Source: Glebionis coronaria (taxonomy: Eukaryota; Streptophyta; Magnoliopsida; Asterales; Asteraceae). From it: a DNA stretch of 64,000 bases. Positions 36,101 through 47,047 of the stretch are shown here, in pieces (position 1 is the first letter of the stretch; every line of letters starts with the position of its first letter). Below the pieces are notes generated by a model. The model did not search any database. It saw only the letters and a program-made list of their open reading frames with translations, and was not told where the DNA came from. The translations under genes and the position numbers were made by a program. Where the stretch lies: NCBI GenBank assembly GCA_025667525.1, contig CM046879.1:392483039-392547038 (forward strand), given 5' to 3'.

Positions 36101-38514
36101 GGAAATTCTATTCGAGTTCCCATCAATTAGGACAATGTCGTCATGTCATAATCAATCAATCCATTCTACTGGCACTATCAACTTTTCAGTTTTGTTGCCA
36201 TCGATAAGATGTGAACTTCTCAAAAGACTAATAATAATTCATAATCCTTCACAATTTCAGGGATATTAGGATACACAACTACTGTTAAAAGAGTAAGGTC
36301 AACGCATAATCTATGCGAGAGAATTTCAAATCAGATACAGACGAAAACATTTGACGAATATGAATATATCCCATGTTTTCATAATTTGAGTACGCATTCG
36401 AAAGCTCCTCGGATCGTTACCCAGGTTATTCAAATGAAATCAAATCAAAAGAAATGATAGGAACGTCGATACATCCAGTCGGGTATCAACACTCGGTAAT
36501 CAAATATTTTTCCTAAGAATCTCACTACGGGAGAATTGGACAAGAAAGAATTGTCAATTGTCATATAAGACAATTTCCACAAATGAGTAAATTCGACTCA
36601 GAAGAATAGAAGCTACAGGCACATATGTAGGTGTCCCTAACATTATGTCCCTATTTTGCACTTCTTGCAGATCTCATAAAATTTAGTCTTTCACAACCTT
36701 TAAAGAGAATGTAGTGTTTATTAATCAGTTTTATGGTGACTACTAATCAGCCTTGCATGGTCCATTCCAAATTGTATGTAGGCGCGCAACTATATACAAT
36801 TTCAAGATTAACGATGCAATACTCAGTTCGTCAAAATTTTATCATCATAAAAACATTTTCATGCTTAATTCTTAAATAAGAATCAAAATGAATTTACAAA
36901 GATTTTCTTTGTTATGAAAACAATAAGGTTTTCCAAAGTGTTTTATAAACAACTTCATTCAAATAACAGTCACTTATAAATCTCATTATGAATAATCCTT
37001 ATTGTGATGAAAATTCAATTTCCTCAAATGATATTGTTTTATCTTATAAAAACAATGAGTGATCTGCAAAAGAGTGATGAAAAGCTTGTTCACCAAGAAC
37101 TAACTACGATATGATAGGAAATGAGCTTAGCCAATTAATCACGAGGTTCATGATCTCGATGGCACTCAAAAGAATAATCCACAACGTAACTCAAATCAAG
37201 ATGAGTACTTATTCAATGGTTGCATCACTAATGCGAGCATTAGGAAGAATCAAGAAAAGATAGATATTATCGATACATGTAGAATTTAGCAATCAAAGGT
37301 AGTCTTTTTCATTAATCACAAACAAGTCAAAATTGTACCGTAACACGTTACGTGTCACTATGTCATACAATTCTCAGAACTCATCCTACCAACTGATGTC
37401 TCAGTTAAGTTAGGGATTTTTAAAAGATACCACAATGAATACTAATCTACAAGAGTCATTAGGTGTTCCACATGTCCCAGAAGATCCATCGGTCTCAATT
37501 CAGAAGAAGATTTCTTCAATTTATTTATTGGACACGGGGCATCTACGTTAGTGTACAATGGCCTATGAACAACACTTATGATCTAACAATCAATTAAAAC
37601 CTTATAATTCAATCACAGAACTTAACGACTTCCTCTTAAGAATTTCATATTCCATACAAGTTAAATTTTAATTTATTCAAATTTCAACCAATTTATACTC
37701 AATTCAATATCCTACCTCATATTCTAATACTTTCAATCTTATTCTTCGGCCTTGTAAAGGCAATACAATCTCAATATGAATCAACACTTAATTTCCAATC
37801 CTATTAGCTCTTACAACAACAATTATCAAATGAGTCATTAATATGAAATGACTTAATCATTCAACTTAGACTTCTCGGAAAGGTATTAGTGGCATGAGGC
37901 TTTTGGGTAATGGTTCCAATAACAGCCTCAAGTGCAACATTCACCCCTTTCGATTTCAAATTTAAGAATTGGATGACAACGAATCAGATGACATCTTTCT
38001 AGGTGGTAACGTTTTGTCAAACTCCACTTTATAAGAAAAGATCGTCATGACATCGATTTCAGTCTTAATCTCGCCAATTCTTCTTCAATATCACAATCAA
38101 CTAATATCTACATTTCTACGAATATCAACCATTTGTTGGGATTCTAAATATCCGCAACTTGGTTTAGATCTAGGATAGCTAGAATTCCTACGAGAATAGC
38201 TTAGATTAATTTACTAGGGGAGTTAGGGTTTCTTGTGACAATCTACGTCGTATAAATACCTCGTATAAAAATAAAAAATAATCATCAAACAATCATGTAA
38301 TAGAATTACATCATATATATATATAATCCAAGTTATATATATATTAAAATAATACTTCTCAGTCTTGGCCTTGTCGGTAACTCGGGAATTCTTCGGCACC
38401 ATTATAGTCAAAAGATTTTTAGACATTTTTAGAAAAATGTTTATAGTTAAAAGATTTTGAAATGTTTTATTCAAAACCTTTGGTTTTAAAAATCTTTCGT
38501 TCTCTATAACGAGA
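33116..38514 (-). pseudogene. Relic B interior: eroded Tekay-type gag-pol
   Basis: Comparison with the Tekay element in this window shows the same order on the minus strand. Integrase traces lie at about 34010-34200, including the sequence for WVTVDRLTKSA (gtcagtctgtcgacggtgac). Reverse transcriptase traces lie at about 35490-35700, and the protease-RT linker at about 35780-35950. All are broken by many stops and indels. Gag next to the primer-binding site (36400-38500) is not recognisable. The hydrophobic 113-codon frame at 34441-34782 is on the opposite strand and looks fortuitous. Confidence 0.65.
33117..33133 (-). other. Relic B polypurine-like tract next to 3' LTR
   Basis: On the minus strand ctgtttaggggtaaatg, one base from the LTR. 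An exact 17-bp copy lies 2 kb inside at 35095-35111. Confidence 0.6.
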
Positions 38515-38526
38515 GCTCTGGTACCA
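38515..38526 (-). other. Relic B primer-binding site
   Basis: On the minus strand TGGTACCAGAGC, one change from the Met-tRNA site TGGTATCAGAGC, three bases from the LTR. Confidence 0.85.
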
Positions 38527-38529
38527 AAC

Positions 38530-41500
38530 TGTAACACCCCCAAATTCATACAACTCAGTACAACGGAAGACTAGTTGGTGTTACGGGATAGCACATTACT
38601 CACATCATAGACAACGCATAAAAATCGCGTCATTTTAATAATAAATCATTTCCATTCATAAACATCAAAGTTACATCGGTCCCAAGTCAGTATATTTCAT
38701 ACAAAGTTTTACAAAGTATTTGAATGGAAAAATATTGTTTAAGTGCGGGCCATGAATTCTTGTCGTCTTCCCGAGAATTACCTTCAAGTACCTGAGATAA
38801 GACATGTTAAAAGAAAAGGTCAGCGATAACGCAGAGTGAATTCATAGAGTTTAATAAATTCCATCAATATAATATCAGTATAAAATTATTACTGAAAATC
38901 ATTTTGTACAAATCATTTTAATAGGCCATAAAATAGCCAAAGTCATTTTATACAAATCTTTATCGAAAATCATAATATAGGCATTTGCCTTAAAAACCGT
39001 TATACGAATCATTATCGTTAAAAACACCATACAATACGTTTTTGCAACGTTGTATAGATTAAATAAAACCATTATATGAATATGGTTATAAAAAGCCTTA
39101 AAAATCATTATACGAGCCAATGTCGTAAAAACGTCATACAATACGTTTTACGACGTTGTATGAAAATAAAAACCGTTATATGAGTATGGTTATGAAAACC
39201 AAAATACAATCATAATATCAATAGTATGACCCTGTATTTCTAGTCAGGCAATACATCGTAATTCGGAGCGTCTGTTATTATTTTGTTAACTTGGATTATT
39301 ATAAGCCGCATGACATTGTTACCTTACTAAACCAAAACGGGTAGCTAACCCGATACCAATTTTGCCCATCTAAAGTAGCGTGTCGTCACAAAGGTCACGC
39401 TATGGAAATCTTCTCATACATAAATTCGCTTACCAATCAATGTGGCACGACGGGGATCAACCGTCAAGGCGCGAACTGGGGTGATCGTCCCCAAATAGTA
39501 CTATTAAATGCATAAGCGTCTACCAAATCCCGGTAGTTCACAATTCATGCTAATGGGACTTTTAGTGACATAACCTAACTTTAATAATCCATTTAATTTC
39601 TTCTATCGGGTCCTTTAATCATTTATCGGGTCATACAATCGGGTCATTCAATCATTCGGGTCCAAAATCAATAAACAAACAATCGGGACAATTGGTGTCC
39701 TATTTAATAAAAACTAACATGTTATCTCCCTCGCGGTTTATAAAACATTTATAAAAACATTTAAAAGAGTGCGAGGCTATGAACTCACGTTGATATGGGA
39801 AGGCGGGTTATCGGCAATTCGGACGTACAATACGTGCTTCAATCACGGAAACCTAGACAAATAATACTCGTCTTAGACTTTTGTCCAATGACTTTATAAA
39901 AATAACAATTATGTATACATATGATGATTATATATATATGATGATCAAGTGGGTTTACATATTCTCGTTTACTCATTTTAGAGTTATGTGTCGATAACTT
40001 TTATACTAGTTTTCTCGTTTTACCCATTTACGTGTTTTAGGTCCAATAAGCCTATTATAAGTTCTTAACTTGTATTAATCCTTTTTATACTTACATTATC
40101 AGTATATATATACTTTTCATGTTGGGCCCAAATGGGTTAAGCCCAATAAGTTCTTTTTACAAGTTTTTATCTTATTAAGTCCAATTATTAGTCCAATATG
40201 TTTAGTTAGCTCGTAAATGTCCGTATCTCTTATAGTTCGGGTTTTATCGGTTTTTACTTGTATTAGTTACTTATACATCAGTATATGACTTTTATAAACT
40301 TTACATTAGACGGGTTTGGTCGTCTAAGTTTTATTCGGCGAAAAACGTTAATTTTACGGCGATAGCCGAAAAAGTCGTAAAAATCAAGTTTATAGTTTTT
40401 ATTACTTATAAATATTATTTTACCACCATTTATATAATTTAACCATTTAATTAACCTTTTATACATTTATATAAATAAGTTTTATAAGTTAGTGGGTTTA
40501 TATTTTTACATTTTATACATTATAATGTGAGTGCTTATATAATATTAATAAACATTATTTCCAAAAATCTGATTTTTATCTTCACTTTCACCAAAACTAC
40601 CATATCTTTAGTTCTACATGGAGATAGAAGCTCAAATTTTTATCACATAAACTACATGATATGTGCTACATTTAACTCTTCTAGCTACTGTTAAATCATC
40701 CTTTAAGTATTTTCTAAAAATCGTCCAAAACAGTAACCTCAGATTTATACCCTAAACTTGTTTTGATCATATCTCACTCATTACTTTGATTCCATTGCAT
40801 GGCCAACTCTCACATGTGTACAAGACCCATAGCTTACTGTAAATTCATTATACTTCATCATTTTATCAGTTTACCATATGGTTCTTTACTGTTTTACACA
40901 GCCATCAAATTTAACCAAGATTTTAACCTTGTTTCTTATAGTCTTTCATCTTTTTAAGCATGTTTATCAACAACAAATCCCCACATAACATTTTTATCAT
41001 CATATAATCATCATATACATATACAATAGAAAATAAAATACATGTTTACATAATCAAATTAACAAGAAGATGAGGAGGACAATCTTTATACCACCATGAT
41101 GATGTAGGTTGATCAAAACATGGATTTTTGATGGAGAAACTTGTGATGCACCAAGACCATCTTCAAGACCATCATTCTTCATGAGAACCTTGTGGAAAAT
41201 CAGCCCTACTACTCCATGAAAACTCCTCCTTGGATGTTATAAGTACCACCAATCAATCGGGTTTCAAAAGGGCTTCAACATATACAAGTATAACATAGGA
41301 TTTTGTGGTTAATTTTGATCAAATTAGGGTGTTTATGGTGAAGAATGGGACGGCATTTTTGAGAGGGTGAGAGAGATTTTTAGTTGTTTGCATGAGTTGC
41401 AAATGAGTGTGTGGTATAACTTTGGTGGTTTTGTGTTGTAAGTGGAAAGTTGCTTAACTTGTAAGCTTTAGCTTACAAGTGTAAGCTTTAAGCTAAAATG

Positions 41501-42081
41501 TGGACACATCATGGGATGTGTGGTTACTTAGGCCGGTTTTGGAGTGGGGTGGGACAAGTGTCCCACTTGGCTCATCCCATTTATTTACGGGTACTCCTCG
41601 ATTTTAGTTTCCTCGATTTGCGTGTCCTCGGGTCATTTTACGAAAAACGTTTTTATAAATTATGAATCAACGACACAAAACGAATCTAATAAAAATTGTC
41701 TCATCAAAAACGGAGTTCGAAAACGTAAATACGTAATCCTAAGGTTTCCGGTTTAGTCGTAAAGGACGCAAAAATAAAATCGTAAGTCCTAATCTCTTCT
41801 CGTAAATTTGTGAGTTTATGAACCAACACAAATTTAAAACTCCAAAATAATATCCACGAATAAATTTATTTTCTGAAATGTCGGACTGCCACCAAAGACG
41901 GTGTATGTAAACGTAAGCACGTAACGATGAATCCTCCGGTTTAGACGTAGTCGATGCTACTTCAAGACGTAAATCCAAATTTCTTCCCAAAAATAAGTGA
42001 GTTCATATTGTAATATTAAAATAATATTTTCAAATAATATTTGAGAATAAAATATCAATCGTAAATTGACGAATTGTCACA
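38530..42081 (-). repeat. Relic B 5' LTR (3552 bp)
   Basis: Equal in length to 29564-33115; scattered single-base differences only. Confidence 0.92.
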
Positions 42082-42086
42082 TAGGG

Positions 42087-43700
42087 TGGAGGAATAAGTA
42101 CGATGAGAGTTGGGTGATAGTCGATAGACTAACTAATTCATCTCATATTTCAAGAGGAATGAGAAGTCACGTAGTTGAGAAGTTGGAAGGATTACGTAAG
42201 GATGTGATGGAATAGAGGGTTTTGCGTAAAAGTTAGCCTAATATGTATGGAATGCCTTATGAAGGATTATGGCAAGGGAAGAAACGATGGGAAGCATCAC
42301 ATCGTGATGTATGGTAGGAGTTGAGGAAGAAGAAGGAAGTGTGTATAGAAGCGAAGCATGAATGAAATAGGTCGAGATAGGAACAAAAGGTAAAACTTTG
42401 GTAGAGCTTAATGAGTAGAATAAAGCACAACGCAGGCTAATACTATCGTAGTGTGGAAAAGGAAATGGCACTGACCTATACTGATTGTTTGGGAGGCTTA
42501 GTATCGATAATCGAATGGATGAGGAGTTATAGGTGTGATGTGCCATAGGGACTAAGGGCTTGGTCTAACTGAGACAAGATGAGGAGCAATATGACCTTGT
42601 AGGTAGGACATTGTGTAGGTATAAAGGAAGTGTTGGGTATAAAAAAAAATCATGAAGAAAAGTGAGAAAGAAGTGTATTGGTGCTACTAGTGAGCTATCC
42701 CAATTTAATGGAAGTAGTTGTAGCATGGGTTTGGATGGCAGTTGATAGACTAAGAGATAACCGTCCTTTTGATGATGTGTATAGATCATAAGTTGATTTG
42801 GATTAGAAGAACTAATGGATATGTGAAAGACCGTCATAGGTCACTTTGTAAGGAAATTGGGATTTTTAAGTAGTTTGGGGTACGGACTAAAGGGAGTTGA
42901 TGAACATGATTGGATATGAGTGTATCCAGCTAACTGGAAAAGGATGGGCAAATGAGATATTTATACAACCTTAGGAGTTACACTGAGGGCATGAGTGATT
43001 GATTTAGAGGGAGTTAGGAAACTCTTTAGCAATGGCAGAGTTTTCATATAATGATAGTTATCATACTTGAAGTCGATAAATGCCATTTGAGGCACTATAT
43101 GAAAGGATAGGGTGAGTTGTCCCTAATGTGGACTAGAATTGGTAAAAGAGGCTACTAATGTGGTAATGGTGTTTGTGGAAAGGATAAGAGCAACAAGGGA
43201 TGCTATGTTGAAAAGGAGGAAACCACTAGAGTTTAGTGACAAAGTTATGTAGGAAGATTCACCCATAGTATCGGGTGGTATGTTTTGGTAAAATGGAAGA
43301 GTTGATGTAGAGATTTGTAGGTCCATTCATGATCTTTGGAAAGATCGGACCAGTAGCTTATGAGCATAGAATTACCTGGGGGAAATGAGTGGTATACATG
43401 TTATATTTCGTGTATTAAGATTGGTAAATGTTGTTTGAGAATGCATATTTGCAAGTACGGTTATTCGGGATTTGTGTTAATAAGGGTTTGTGTTATCAAA
43501 GAGTCATTTGTGAGATTTATTGACTGTGAGGTCAAGAGTTTGGCAATGAATTTAAATATTGTTGGTTAGTATATGTGGTAATTTGAGACTTGAACTAAAG
43601 TTCACGTGGAAATGAGAGGAGTTCATTTAGAACAAGTATCCTCAGTTGTTTGCTAATGGTATGTTTGATCCTAAGGAGTAAATCTCGGGACGAGATTTCT
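42087..43700 (+). pseudogene. Relic A interior, 3' third (decayed integrase)
   Basis: Just after the relic B duplication the frame reads SWVIVDRLTNSSHIS, matching the integrase core block WVIVDRLTKSAHF of chromoviruses. At about 43015-43110 it reads LAMAEFSYNDSYHT then MPFEALYER, matching LVEFAYNNSWH and APFEMLYGRK. Stops and gaps separate the blocks. The end shares aaatctcgggacgagatttc with relic C. Confidence 0.7.
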
Positions 43701-43715
43701 ATTAGGAGGGAGTGA
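43701..43715 (+). other. Relic A polypurine tract
   Basis: attaggagggagtga directly precedes the right LTR (tgtgacaacc at 43716). Confidence 0.8.
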
Positions 43716-44604
43716 TGTGACAACCGCGGTTTTGAGGTTCGTCACTTAGTTTTATTTTGTGCTAGTTACGTGTCTTTACGTGTTTATGTGCTAATTGGTG
43801 TGTATAGATTGTGGTTTGGATATCGTTTCCGGTACGGGGTACCTTGTGAGTGAAACGATCTGTGATGATTTCATGTTCATGAGCTCACATGATAGTGACT
43901 ATGAAATGAGATGGTGTTATTTAGTGGTTTACATATACGTATATGTATTATAGAAAATCGTATATTTACGATTTAAGGTTTAGCATTTAGGGTCTCGGAA
44001 GAGGTATTTAGTCACGGGATTATTTTTCGGGATGGTTTTAAGTCATTTAGGACTTAGTTATAAAGTTTATTTCAAAATTTGAGATTTTTTTTCATCTTCC
44101 ATTAATCTAAAGGTAAAACCTTCATAACCCTTTTCAATTAAATTTTTTTAATGTTTTCTTTAATCATCTTATGATGGATTTAGGTTAGGGTTTAATTTAA
44201 AAACAGTATATTAATGTTATATTAATGATAATATGATGATTACATAAATTAGGGCTTGTAATTAGTGGGGTTAGGGGTAATTAATGAGGTTAATTTAATT
44301 AAACCCGTTTTTAAAAATTGGGCAGAATTTTTGTGTCATTGTTTTGATCATAAAGAGAGTTCTACAAACTCTTATTATGTGATCCAAGTATCCCTAGAAA
44401 GGTAATTGAAGTGACTTTCAAAAGCAAGAAACGAGAACTAAATTGGAGGTCGGGAATTGGGTCGAAATCAGGTTACAACAGTCGGAGGTCAAAACAGTTT
44501 TGAAATCAACCTGTTTTTTTTTATGTTTTGGGTTGTTTGGGGTACTTAGGGTTATATTGGGACTTTCAAACGAACATGGGAGATGGTTTATATATTATAG
44601 TAAG

Positions 44605-45070
44605 AGAACGCGGTACAGTTGAGCCGTCGTGCTCGTGTCGTGGGCAAAAAGTGACGCCACGTCACTTTTTACTCCCACGACACCAAAACTCCCCACGATG
44701 GCTCAACCCCCCTCCCTGGTTAACACGAGAATTCTCGTGTCGTCGTCACCCAACTTTTTTTTTTCAACAATTAATTAATATAAACTTAAATTTTCATTAA
44801 TAAAAAAAAATACAATTACTAATAGAAAAAAATACAATTACCCAACGGCTAGTTTTTTAAATTTTCAAAAAAAAAAAAAAAATAAAAATAAAAAATCCGA
44901 CGATGCGAGCCACGGTGTGGTTGGCGCCGCCATGGCCTCGCGCCGTCACCATGGCGTCGGCTGGTAGGTACCAGCCCAAAACCGACGACGCGAGCCACGG
45001 TGTGGTTGGCGCCGCGGTGGCCTCGCGCCGTCGTGGCCAGCCACCCACCAGCTCACTGTACCGTGTGCTC
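44605..45070. mobile_element. GC-rich foldback/MITE-like insertion
   Basis: Absent from the left LTR, where the flanks gtaag and tatctgc are contiguous (13566-13577). Ends form an imperfect inverted repeat, agagaacgcggtacag against agagcacacggtacag (13 of 16). The left half folds into a hairpin of about 40 bp per arm (44618-44706, loop cca at 44657-44659). The right half has a GC-rich duplicated unit (44897-44981 and 44982 onward). No target duplication is clear, so the superfamily is undetermined. Confidence 0.75.
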
Positions 45071-45167
45071 TATCTGCATTGGGGCTAAGGTTATAATTTA
45101 GGGTAAGACCCCCTAATCATAACAAACTTTTTGTATGTTTAAAATTAGTAAATCTGGAATGACAAAA

Positions 45168-45313
<146 letters not shown>

Positions 45314-46487
45314 GGGCCTTAACAGTAGCTTTAAGGTTGGGGAAAATGGGAGGTGTTAGCTAACATATGTAAGGGCATAAATATTCCCTTTACAGAGATC
45401 ATGCGTGTGTTTAGGTGGGCGTTTGGCTTATAGTTTGGAGACCTAAAACTGGGACTGTTTTTGATAAAATGTTAACGGGATGTGTTATGAAGTAAAACGA
45501 GTTAAGGGATTTATAGAGGGGTGTAATGAGATGCTTAGAGCATATATATGAGGTATATATATGGGAGAAGGTTAGATGTCCATCATAGGTTGATGAGCCA
45601 TTTTAGTGTTTGGTTCATGTTTTGATTATGTGTTTTTGGTTTGTTAGCTTTTTGCTAGTGCGCGGATGTTTGGGGAAGCTCAATCAGGTGAGTTTCATAG
45701 TCCCATGTTTACTAATGTTTATGACTTCCAGATGGGATGGAAGAGACGTTGTTATGTTATTTATAAATTATGCTGTGAATGTTTGGCGTTGGTAATGGAC
45801 TTATGTGTGCATACTTATATGATTAACTGCTAGTCGATTCTTGATTGTTTTCTGTTTTGACTTGGTTCCAAGGGGGTGTTGACAAGGCGGGGCCTTGGGA
45901 TTTGGTTCATAGGTGTTTGGATGCCTATGGTAGTATGGTGTTTGGTATGGCTGGGAGCCTGAGTTTTGGTTTGATTAGTTAAATCTTGAATGTTAGTTTG
46001 TTAATGCATATTAGTATCACATTGTCCATATGTTTTTAACTTTTAGTTGTTACTCACAGCTTATGGTATGATTTTGGCGTTTGAGTCTAAACCTATGACT
46101 CTCACCAACTTTATGTTGACGTGTTTTAATGTCTCTTTCAGGTGAGAATGTGGTTAAGCTTGAGAATAGAAATGGCTAGTTTTGGAGGCATTAGGATTGC
46201 ATATAGAAGGAGATCCCCGTTCCTTCTTAGTTTCTTTTGTTTGTTTAATAAGTGATACTGTTGACACCTATATGTTTGCTTTGTTTATGTATTGTTTGTC
46301 TTGGGTAAGAGGTAGGACTATTACCTACTTGCCTAGACTCCTGCTTTGTTGAGATATTGTCATGACATTTGTGTCACCATTTTATGACATTTCTTAGTTC
46401 ATTTAGTTATATCTATAGACACGGCATGTTGTGATGATATCCATACGTCGCGCCCCATATTCCGCCATGGTGGGATGTGACACATTT

Positions 46488-46960
46488 ACTATGTTATTAG
46501 TGTATTTTGTGTGATTATATGCATCCCATGGTCACATGAATTGTAAGTTTGTGTGACTTATTATGATATGTAGTCACACAAATCATGTTAATAGTAGTGA
46601 GTTAGTCACATACAATTAACCAAAGAGTGACCAATAGTAGTAATAAGTGTGACTGTATGCATTGTAAAGTCAAGCAAATTGTATTTTATGTGACTATATG
46701 CATCCAATAGTTACATGAAATGTATGTTTGTGTGGCGTTCTATGATATGTAGTCACACAAATCATGTTAATGGTAGTGAGTTAGTCACATACAATTAACC
46801 AAAGAGTGACCAATAGTAGTAATAAGTGTGACTGTATGCTTTGTAAAGTTATCTAAATTGTATTTTGTGTAACTATATGCATCCAATAGTCACATGAATT
46901 GTATGTTTGTGTGACCTTTTATCATATGTAGTCACACAACGAATTAAGCAAATAGTGACC
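46488..46960. repeat. CACTA tandem subterminal repeats, about 180-bp unit, 2.5 copies
   Basis: Successive units begin near tatatgcatcc(c/a)a(t/a) and contain gtagtcacacaaatcatg and gagttagtcacatacaat. Rich in gtgac/gtcac. Non-coding; interrupted on the left by relic A. Confidence 0.85.
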
Positions 46961-46974
46961 AAAAGTGTTAAATA

Positions 46975-47047
46975 TAGAAATGCGGGGAATCGAACCCCGT
47001 GCCTCTCGCATTAGATGCGAGCGCTCTACCATATGAGCTACACTCCT
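46975..47047 (-). tRNA. tRNA-like gene with anticodon CUA on an alanine-type body (possible amber suppressor)
   Basis: The minus strand folds into a full 73-nt cloverleaf: acceptor stem AGGAGTG/CATTTCT (7 pairs, two G-U), U8-A9, D arm GCTC/GAGC, anticodon stem CTCGC/GCGAG with loop ATCTAAT, 5-nt variable loop, and T arm CGGGG/CCCCG with loop TTCGATT. The B box is GGTTCGATTCC and a TTTT lies 10 nt downstream (46961-46964). The body resembles plant tRNA-Ala, keeping the alanine determinants G3:U70 and A73. The anticodon (47012-47014) is CUA, which pairs with UAG. Two acceptor pairs (1:72 and 4:69) differ from the usual Ala body by paired changes. No CCA is encoded, as normal in nuclear genes. 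It lies in the CACTA's own sequence. It may be a pseudogene. Confidence 0.8.

Larger units (their letters stand above)
29564..42081 (-). mobile_element. Relic B: LTR retrotransposon with decayed pol but near-identical LTRs
   Basis: Both LTRs are 3552 bp (29564-33115 and 38530-42081), with ends tgtaacaccccc and attgtcaca and TSD taggg. A primer-binding site beside the right LTR sets minus-strand orientation. The LTRs look about 98-99% identical. The 5.4-kb interior has no intact gene, only readable traces of Tekay-type pol, so the copy could not have encoded its own enzymes in this state. Confidence 0.9.
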
